64,000 nucleotides of DNA from Haematobia irritans (lineage: Eukaryota > Arthropoda > Insecta > Diptera > Muscidae). Position numbers and translations under genes: made by a program. The notes below the pieces were generated by a model that saw only the letters and a program-made list of their open reading frames with translations, searched no databases and was not told the origin of the DNA. The stretch is taken from the NCBI RefSeq assembly GCF_050003625.1, contig NC_134400.1:65609626-65673625 (forward strand). The letters are read 5' to 3'. This document shows positions 57,588-64,000 of the stretch, in pieces; within the stretch, counting starts at the first letter, position 1, and every line of letters starts with the position of its first letter.

Positions 57588-57843
57588 GGTGGCCTAATAT
57601 CCCACCACACTTGAAATTCGTAGTAGGTACTTATTACGATGATTTTATCCGCTATTAAAAAAACACGTCCGTTCCGTTCGACGGTTTGTGATAATGTCAA
57701 ACTAAAATGGCAGATGACTTAAGTTGACATTTTGTGTATGTGTAGTGTTGTTTTCAGCCAACAATTGTTTATTACAAAGAACAAAGTCATTTGAATTTAA
57801 ATATATGCCTAAGGCAGACATCAATACAAAACAACAACAAAAA

Positions 57844-58397
57844 ATGGGCCGAAATTTTCCCGCTACATAAGCGAACGGTGTCCTTGTCTCAGTGAATTGG
57901 CCTGGGAACAATGCGTAAGTGTGGAATGACATGTAACAAGTTGGAGGAAATAATTATGAGCTTCTTGTGTATTCTATTTAGGTTCCCGATTTTGATAATC
58001 TTTATTTGGATATGAATGGCATTATTCACAATTGCTCCCATTCCGATGATACAAACATTCATCTCAACATAACAGGAGGATATGTTGAAGGACATATTCA
58101 ACTATATTGACAAGTTGTTTTTTCTAATTAAACCACAGAAATTATTCCTTATGGCCATTGACGGCGTGGCCCCTCGTGCAAAAATGAATCAACAGCGCAG
58201 TAGACGTTTTCGTTCAGCCAAGGAAGCTGAACTTTGGAACGATTAGCACAGAGTCTAGGTGAAGTGAGAGAACACGAACGATTCGGTTGCAATTGTATTA
58301 CATCAGAAACAGAATTTATGGATCGTTTGCATGAGGCATTGCGCTATTTCATAAAAAATTATTGCTGATCCTATGTGGCAGAAGTGCAGAGTTACCC
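57844..58397 (+). pseudogene. pcm: 5' fragment of pacman/XRN1 5'-3' exoribonuclease, unspliced
   Basis: Exon 1 (57844-57914) reads, after a 4-base loss behind ATGGG, the XRN1 start PKFSRYISERCPCLSELAW. A 67-bp intron with GTAAGT donor (57915) and TTCTATTTAG acceptor (57981) is retained. Exon 2 (57982 on) gives VPDFDNLYLDMNGIIHNCSH, then after a one-base shift [18 protein letters not shown] and [18 protein letters not shown]. Later it gives CITSETEFMDRLHEALRYF and ADPMWQKCRVT, the order seen in the XRN1 catalytic domain. Only about 170 residues of a protein well over 1000 long are present. Intron retention shows copying at the DNA level, not by retroposition. It lies inside the TIR element. 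Confidence 0.82.
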
Positions 58398-58716
58398 ATC
58401 AAAAAATTTGGAAGTTCTTCCAAAGGCACAACTTTAAAAGAACTTCCAGAAGATGTACTCCCAATGATGTTCTTCATTTTAACTACACAGGAAGTTCTTT
58501 TTTATAACATGTTTTATTCATATTTTTAATTGGTAATGTTAAATTTTTTGTTTCAAATTGGTTAAAAACTGTTTAAGAATTCATAAAATGGTACAAATTA
58601 TTTAAATTTTGTCGAAAAATGTTAAATTCAATCTGAAAAAATTATGAATTTTTGAGAATATTTGAGGTCAAACGTTTCAGACAAGCGTTAGAATCCATTA
58701 AAAATTATAAAAAATC
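58398..58716. other. AT-rich filler of the captured region
   Basis: A stretch with 'GGAAGTTCTT' repeated at 58413 and 58490 suggests a small local duplication. No gene fragment is recognised. Confidence 0.35.
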
Positions 58717-59969
58717 ATATTACATGTTAGCCTGATACCGAAACAGGCAATTGACGTCCAAATGCATTATATCTAATTATACAATTATTATTCGAGCTTT
58801 ATGGACAGATATAGATTAAGGAACATGGTTAATAGAGCCATTGAAAAGAAAACGCCAGATACAAATCTATACACGCCTGGACTGTACATGTTTCGGTTCG
58901 GGCGAATGAACCTTTCCACAGCCTTTAGTATAGATCTGGCTGGGAGAGATAACTCAATTTTGGGCCCTTTATGCTAACTCCTTATGGAGAAAACATTTGG
59001 GAAATTTCCTCTTACAAATTGAATCATCTTTTCTCCCACTGTACATCATCTTTTCATATAACTTACAAGTCCCTTAATCTTATTTTTATTTCGTTTTGTT
59101 ACATAGTAATGCAACAACACGAAATTTATTTTTAGAAAGCTAATTTGTTAGAATTCACCTAAGTGGTGAACAGTCGAACAATGCTTATTGTTTCTACAGT
59201 CAACTACAACATATGACAATTAACAGAAACTGGTTTCCAGGATACAACAACAATTCTAACGCGTACATTAGTCGTGTTTTTCCTAGTTTTACGACGGACT
59301 CATCGTTGCTTATTATATTACATGTTAGCCTGATACCGAAACAGGCAATTGACGTCCAAATGCATTATATCTAATTATACAATTATTATTCGAGCTTTAT
59401 GGACAGATATAGATTAAGGAACATGGTTAATAGAGCCATTGAAAAGAAAACGCCAGATACAAATCTATACACGCCTGGACTGTACATGTTTCGGTTCGGG
59501 CGAATGAACCTTTCCACAGCCTTTAGTATAGATCTGGCTGGGAGAGATAACTCAATTTTGGGCCCTTTATGCTAACTCCTTATGGAGATTCTAACAAATT
59601 AGCTTTCTAAAAATAAATTTCGTGTTGTTGCATTACTATGTAACAAAACGAAATAAAAATAAGATTAAGGGACTTGTAAGTTATATGAAAAGATGATGTA
59701 CAGTGGGAGAAAAGATGATTCAATTTGTAAGAGGAAATTTCCCAAATGTTTTCTCCATAAGGAGTTAGCATAAAGGGCCCAAAATTGAGTTATCTCTCCC
59801 AGCCAGATCTATACTAAAGGCTGTGGAAAGGTTCATTCGCCCGAACCGAAACATGTACAGTCCAGGCGTGTATAGATTTGTATCTGGCGTTTTCTTTTCA
59901 ATGGCTCTATTAACCATGTTCCTTAATCTATATCTGTCCATAAAGCTCGAATAATAATTGTATAATTAG
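58717..59969. repeat. Near-perfect direct and inverted repeat complex
   Basis: A 274-bp block at 58717-58990 recurs directly at 59315-59588. Bases 58773-59154 recur inverted at about 59588-59969. No mismatch was seen by eye. The second direct copy and the inverted copy form a hairpin with a loop of about 160 bp. No protein match was recognised. Identity this high points to a very recent rearrangement or an assembly error. Confidence 0.85.
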
Positions 59970-60019
59970 TTATAAAAAATCATAAAAATTATTTATTATT
60001 TATCTTTCCGATATTATGA

Positions 60020-60762
60020 GGTATTGCTCAATTCAATTCTATTTGCTTTCCGTGCAGATGTGTCCAATAAATAGTTATAGGACATAAATACATTGTCTGC
60101 ATCTTCAATCAATTCTTTGGCTCCATAATATGGACACATTTTGAGTTTTTACCTACTTTAACCAAGTCTTCAATGTCCATTAAATCCAGATCATATTTGC
60201 GCGATTCCACACGATGATGAAAGGCACAAGTTCTTTTTTGGACTCGCAATCGACAAATCGATCTGTGTTTTATTTAAATTGCCCTGTTCTCGCAATACCT
60301 CGGGATATATACACAATTGATCTCTGGATCTCAAAACCACCGCTCTCGTAAATGAGTAAGATGTCCGCTTTAATTCTTACATAGCTTGCGTTAGTTGTGA
60401 ATGGGTACCTCAAGTACCCATTATATACATATTATTTTAGGAAGACGCCAGCTACCACCCTTGGGCTTTGCACGAGCAATCATTTACAGGTGCTCCGCCT
60501 AAATAGGATTGTTTTTAAAATAATTGGTGGCGGTGCTGTTTGTTGTATTTGCATCTTCATTTCCTCTTTTCGGGATTGCAGCCATTCCAAAGATGAACAT
60601 AAGGTTAAACCGGTTCCTATGAGAAAGTTTTTGTTTTATTGGTGGTTACATTGTTATACATTATTTTATACCCGTTGGGGATTCCAGAAAACCATTTGAT
60701 CCATCTCGTAGACATATGATGACCTTTTCCATATAAGCTTTTTGAACTTCATAGGGATCCCA
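60020..60762 (-). pseudogene. Rtel1: Fragment of RTEL1-type helicase gene, unspliced
   Basis: The minus strand reads [19 protein letters not shown] and LESPTG. A 55-bp intron follows (60617-60671) that splits the Walker A motif, then TGLTLCSSLEWLQSRKEEM. The motif reads GTGLT, so the catalytic Lys is replaced. Next come THSQLTQAM-stop-[21 protein letters not shown], the Fe-S region Cys pair ([18 protein letters not shown]), [19 protein letters not shown] and [20 protein letters not shown]. The order matches the N-terminal third of RTEL1. At least two frameshifts and one stop make it a pseudogene. The retained intron again indicates DNA-level capture. Confidence 0.78.
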
Positions 60763-60765
60763 TGA

Positions 60766-60986
60766 TTTATTGCTATTGCATCTCTTACATTCCTTAATGC
60801 CTCAATTCGTACACTCGAACCATAGTGTTTCAGTTTAGCAATACATTCTTCAACATTTATTTGCCTTATGTCTCCATCATATTGTGATACTTTGAGCTGT
60901 TCCCGAATTGTAATTTTGCGCACTTTGAATTTATTTTCTCCCCAGTTTCTAACAAGTAGGTAAAAGTTTCGTAAAACTAACCCCAT
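60766..60986 (-). pseudogene. Possible Tex10/Ipi1-like N-terminal fragment
   Basis: A frame starting at 60986 encodes NKFKVRKITIREQLK, then [20 protein letters not shown]. The spacing resembles the conserved N terminus of the rRNA-processing protein TEX10/Ipi1 ('...NFK...I.I.EQLK ... L...HY...VR..AL'). It runs directly into the Rtel1 fragment near 60765, as in a chimeric capture. The identification rests on a weak pattern. Confidence 0.4.
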
Positions 60987-61127
60987 ACTAATAACACAAT
61001 GTAAATAAAAGCAATATATATGTAAACAAATCTACTAAACGTAAACAAAGCCTTTGACAAGATGAATGTCGATATTAGTCACCTGATTGCATGACTTTAC
61101 CTGGATTAATATGCCTTGGGTTTCACT

Positions 61128-61400
61128 GTTAATGTACATATTCACTTTATATAATAAAGGAACATTCTCCTTTTATAAATCAATTCATATCAACAATAAT
61201 ACATCCATTACTCATTAAAAACCATTGGACATTGATGGAACATGCATTTTCAACGATAATTTTATGGAAAATTTACTATTTAAAAACCGTCAATTAATTT
61301 GTTTAGCAAGCGTTGTTTCAACGTTAGCTTCCAACGCTGTTACAACGCTCAATATTTATAACCATCGTAAATTTCTGACTGGGAGCTCATCTTCAATACA
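61128..61400. other. Spacer between the TIR element and the assembly gap
   Basis: AT-rich sequence with no recognised gene. The segment near 61300-61350 repeats 'AACG.TGTT(A/T)CAACG' and resembles 32850-32900. Confidence 0.35.
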
Positions 61401-61500
61401 NNNNNNNNNNNNNNNNNNNNNNNNNNNNNNNNNNNNNNNNNNNNNNNNNNNNNNNNNNNNNNNNNNNNNNNNNNNNNNNNNNNNNNNNNNNNNNNNNNNN
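61401..61500. other. Assembly gap (100 N)
   Basis: One hundred N bases, a conventional gap of unknown size. The gypsy RT is cut by it: sequence on the right ends at GVNGGLWQFNV, and the left side does not clearly continue it. Confidence 0.98.
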
Positions 61501-62174
61501 ATTACATTGAATTGCCAGAGACCGCCATTAACGCCAAAAGTCGTCTTTTCCTTGTCTTTCTCGGCGATCTCTACTTGACAATATCCACTCCGCAAATCAA
61601 GCGTAGAAAACCATGTTGTTCCGGCTAGTGTGTCCAACGGGTCTTTCTTCTGCGGTTTTAATTTCATGTTTCACTACAGATGTTCTTCCTCGATTTCCCT
61701 TTTCAGAAGCAAAAACAGAGGCGTTTTTCCACAACAATTGATTGGCTTTATTTCTCTCTGACGGCGATAGATGACGTGTCCAAGCCTCGAAATACCCTTC
61801 TAGATGTTTTCTCACTGCTCCACGTGTCTTTGATGAGTTGCCTTCCAAATTGACTATTGCCTCGGCTGGTGTACATTTCCAATATCAGAAAATTTTACAA
61901 TTTGCTCATGATTGTCAGACAAGTTCAAGACACGAACAGGTATTAGTCTCTCTTCGTTCGCTGTTACCAGGGCATTTGCTATCAAGATGTTGTTGATTTT
62001 GTTTTCTGCTGGTTCAACAACCCACAATTGGCCGACTTCACAATCTCCATTCATAGAAACACATATAATTGCTTCGGCATTCGGTGGTATAGACTCTGAC
62101 TGACTCGTTGTCAAACGTCTGACAGGTGTATTCTCGTCGTATCCCACGTTAACGTTATTTCGGCATCGCACCAT
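61501..62174 (-). pseudogene. Gypsy pol fragment: protease-RT linker and RT start
   Basis: The segment 61501-61667 carries TTWFSTLDLRSGYCQVEI and KTTFGVNGGLWQFNV, the first RT palm motif and the following strand. Upstream pieces at 61597-61848 (LLWKNASVFASEKGNRGRTS, VKHEIKTAEERPVG) and 61854-62174 (the linker with PVRVLNLSDNHEQIVKFSDI) are in other frames. The polymerase active-site box would lie beyond the gap. Confidence 0.8.
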
Positions 62175-62194
62175 GTCATTACACGACGCTTCAT

Positions 62195-62510
62195 ATCCAA
62201 ATTGAGACCAAAAGCAATCATGAAATCCGCTCCAATTATAACTTCGTCTACTATATCGGCCACAATGAAATCATAAGTAACGGATTTGTTAGCAATAGTT
62301 AATTTACGGTGACCTTTCCATATACGGTTGCGGGTTCCCCTGTAGCCGTGCGTAGCTTGACTCCAATCAGTGGTATAACTTTTCCTTTTACTAAATCAGA
62401 TCTAATGATAGACTTTGATGCACCAGTATCCAACGTCAAAGTACGCTTGTCGCCATTAATAACAACCGAAATAGTTAAATTGTTATTTTTCTGTTGAACT
62501 ATTGCTATGG
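62195..62510 (-). pseudogene. Gypsy aspartic protease, frameshifted
   Basis: The catalytic triad appears as LTLDTGASKSIIR (about 62410), followed by GVKLRTATGEPATVYGKV. A one-base shift near 62309 separates this from ANKSVTYDFIVADIVDEVII and GADFMIAFGLNLD, the conserved second half of retropepsins. It would have processed Gag-Pol. Confidence 0.8.
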
Positions 62511-62644
62511 AGATGGTGGGGCCATCGTCTGTGGGAGCCAGCTCTTGCCCCGCTGAACTAGCTCGATTTAGCTTAAAGGTGACTCACTTGACTGTGGGTC
62601 ACCTTCTTATGGCTATTGTTTAATGGAGATGGTGATGTGGACCT

Positions 62645-63621
62645 TGACCGTTTGCGTCGTGCTTTGCATTCTCGAGCTAGATGTCCCGGCTTATCACAGT
62701 TATAGCATTTGATCCGGATTTATTTGCCTCTCGCTTCATTTCTTGCATTGCCTGCTTCATGGCCTCTTTCATCGACTCAATAACGGACTTTGATTCATCA
62801 CACTCTGTCTCTACTTTACGTACCTTGTGAATTTGAGGCCGCGCTAGCAATCTCGCAGTCTCCTGTGCAAGTGCGAATGTTACTGTTTCAGCGAATGTAG
62901 CCTTTTGTGACGCATATGTTGCACATTTTATATCTGGGTCTCGAATTCCATTGACGAAGGTTTCAATCTTGATGCGGTCCACAAGAGGATGACTCTCACC
63001 TGGGTATGTCAAAAGAACTAGCCGCTCAACTTCTGTTGCGAAATCTTGTAGGGTTTCATTCGATTTCTGTATTCTTCCTCTCAATTCCATTCTGAAGATG
63101 TCCTGCTTGTGCTCTCCACCATACTTGCGTTGAAGTGCCGCTATTACTTCATTATAGTTATTTCTAGAAGCAGCGGGAATGCTTTGTATCACATCAGCAG
63201 CATTGCCCTTTAATTCCAATAGAAGTTCAATTGCTTTATCATTGTCATTCCACAAATTTCTACAAGCAACCATTTCGAATTGGAATTTGAAGACATCAAA
63301 TGACGTTGAGCCATCGAAAACAGGAGTTTTGATTTTTGAGCCCTCGATGACGCGCACTGGACCACCTTTAATTTCCAGCTCTGACATTTTTTTCTCGATG
63401 TGCAGAAACTTCTCATCATGAACCATAATTTTCTCATCCACGGAAAGAACTTTCTTATCCAATTCCACAATTTGATTTTCTATATGGTCCACACGTTTCT
63501 CCATGCCTTCAGAAATTTGTTGTAATTTTTCGTTGACCATTCTAGAATTTCGTCGAATTTTCTTCCAATTTTCTAGAATTTTCATCCATTTTTCTAGAAT
63601 TTGCTTCCATTTGTAGGGCAT
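62645..63621 (-). pseudogene. Gypsy Gag: coiled coil, retrotransposon Gag domain, CCHC knuckle
   Basis: A 314-codon frame (62677-63621) has a heptad-rich N-terminal half (residues 20-85). The capsid-type Gag domain follows: VFDGSTSFDVFKFQFEMVA, LKGNAADVIQSIP, LQRKYGGEHKQDIFRMELR and LQDFATEVERLVLLTYP. The terminal CYNCDKPGHLAREC knuckle is in another frame at about 62660-62710, so a frameshift truncates Gag before it. Confidence 0.82.
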
Positions 63622-63627
63622 GTTCTT

Positions 63628-64000
63628 TCAGCAATTTTCTAGATTTTCTTCCATTTTTCTAGAATTTTCTTCCATTTTTCTAGAATTTTCTTCCATTTTT
63701 CTAGAATTTTCTTCCATTTTTCTAGAATTTTCTTCCATTTTTCTAGAATTCTCATCCATGATTTTTCTAGAGTTTTCTTCCATCATTTTGCTCAAAACAT
63801 TGAGCATTGATGTGTAATCCACAACACTCGAAGCCACAGATCGAGTTTCTACACTGCTTGTATTGACGAGTATTGATTCATCAATGTCTTCCTTATAATC
63901 AAACTCATGCGTCGCAATGTCCATACTACGCCGTTCAAACTCTTCCAGTAGACGCTTTTGAAGCTGGGCCTTATTGCCTGTTGTCGGCAGCTCCAGTTTG
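63628..64000 (-). pseudogene. Gypsy Gag N terminus: SAP-like start and KMEENSR heptapeptide repeats
   Basis: The open frame runs off the window edge. It begins LELPTTGNKAQLQKRLLEEF, which has the helix-turn-helix look of a SAP motif. An acidic stretch follows, then about six tandem copies of the seven-residue unit KMEENSR encoded by 21-bp DNA repeats (63640-63765). A stop just after the repeats separates it from the downstream Gag frame, probably a repeat-length slip. Confidence 0.7.

Larger units (their letters stand above)
34921..57690 (-). mobile_element. Tandem array of LOA/I-type retrotransposon: one full-length plus five truncated units
   Basis: Reading the minus strand, a full-length copy (57690 to 52742) is followed head to tail by units starting at 52741, 49360, 45983, 42607 and 39231. 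Each unit starts at the same endonuclease-domain base (GTGGAGGAGTC) directly after the previous unit's 3' UTR and a short AACAT-repeat tail. The spacing is 3.376-3.381 kb. The identical 14-mer ATAATGTCAAACTA lies at 34907-34920 and 57691-57704, so the whole array sits in one target-site duplication. The last unit alone ends in AACCT repeats. Units are nearly identical, so amplification is recent. Confidence 0.9.
52741..57690 (-). mobile_element. Array leader: full-length LOA/I-type copy F
   Basis: This is the only array member with a 5' UTR, ORF1 and complete endonuclease. Its 5' end (ACCGTCGAACGG, near 57685) directly abuts the 14-bp target duplication. It is more diverged from U1-U4 than those are from each other, so it is not the direct template of the truncated units. 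Confidence 0.9.
34848..61118. mobile_element. Gene-capturing (Pack-type) TIR transposon, interrupted by a retrotransposon array
   Basis: The left terminus CAAGGCATATTAAT...GGTAAAGTCA (34848-34875) and the complement of the right terminus (61092-61118) agree over 27-28 bp except for a 2-base change and a 1-base indel. Identical 9-mers GGTTTCACT flank both ends (34839-34847 and 61119-61127). Removing the array (34921-57690, with one target duplication) leaves about 3.5 kb holding fragments of pcm, Rtel1 and a Tex10-like gene. No transposase is present, so it is non-autonomous. A 9-bp duplication favours Mutator-like or Merlin elements. If 8 bp is counted instead, hAT or P types are possible. 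Superfamily is unassigned. Confidence 0.78.
61501..64000 (-). mobile_element. Ty3/gypsy retrotransposon, gag to early RT, decayed
   Basis: Reading the minus strand from the window edge: Gag with coiled coil, a CCHC knuckle, aspartic protease, linker and the beginning of RT, which meets the gap. Several frameshifts interrupt it. No LTR is in the window. The order gag-PR-RT and the RT start (FSTLDLRSGYCQVEI) identify the Ty3/gypsy group. Confidence 0.85.

Noticed and set aside
34921..57690. Direct-repeat array as a CRISPR or satellite array
   Set aside because: Units are 3.4-kb retrotransposon copies with coding capacity and tails, not short repeats with spacers.
57889..58101. Minus-strand ORF over the pcm fragment
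   Set aside because: Antisense of the XRN1-like exons, which explain the sequence fully.
60397..60699. 100-codon plus-strand ORF with hydrophobic stretches
   Set aside because: It lies opposite the Rtel1 fragment and is its antisense; the minus strand gives clear helicase motifs.
61205..61400. 117-codon frame spanning the N gap
   Set aside because: It exists only because the gap is translated as unknown residues.
1..64000. tRNA, rRNA or bacterial-type operons
   Set aside because: No cloverleaf or rRNA-like segment was recognised, and the sequence is eukaryotic repeat DNA throughout.

Overview
The window is repeat-dominated dipteran DNA, most likely from a calyptrate or muscid-type fly. It is AT-rich and eukaryotic (GT-AG introns of 55-70 bp) and is built almost entirely from nested transposable elements. 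It holds a short-period repeat whose end reads 'CCATCCTATGGTGGAGGG' (23805-25738), which I associate from memory with muscid genomes. No intact host gene is visible. Host sequence appears only as broken pieces of pcm/XRN1, Rtel1 and a possible Tex10/Ipi1 relative.

Layout. 1-3049: 5'-truncated non-LTR retrotransposon (LOA/I-type, RT plus RNase H, minus strand). 3050-7254: decayed BEL/Pao retrotransposon (plus strand) ending in a 3' LTR. 7255-8850: ORF1 fragment of the same non-LTR family, a fold-back repeat and a MITE. 8852-13541: near full-length but mutated non-LTR copy on the plus strand. 13813-22909: a 9.1-kb hAT-type element with 15-bp terminal repeats and an 8-bp target duplication (CATACACC). 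It holds a decayed hAT transposase, a 629-codon CACTA/TNP2-like transposase ORF broken by a MITE, and a spliced DUF4806-like gene. 22918-34840: a mosaic of MITEs, fold-backs and tandem repeats, with one possible small spliced gene on the minus strand (33273-33840).

34848-61118: a large element with near-perfect 27/28-bp terminal inverted repeats and a 9-bp target duplication (GGTTTCACT). Before later insertions it was about 3.5 kb and carried unprocessed fragments of pcm, Rtel1 and a Tex10-like gene, so it looks like a Pack-type (gene-capturing) DNA transposon. A head-to-tail array of the non-LTR family sits inside it at 34921-57690: one full-length copy followed by five copies all truncated at the same base, with a 3.376-kb period. 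One 14-bp target duplication (ATAATGTCAAACTA) flanks the whole array. This pattern suggests one integration of a dimer, for example by template jumping, followed by unequal exchange. A mariner (DD41D type) interrupts the last unit.

61128-64000: spacer, a 100-bp N gap, then the 5' half of a Ty3/gypsy retrotransposon (gag, protease, start of RT) on the minus strand, running off the window.

The genes do not form a host pathway. The biology here is element integration, nesting, truncation, amplification and capture of host exons.
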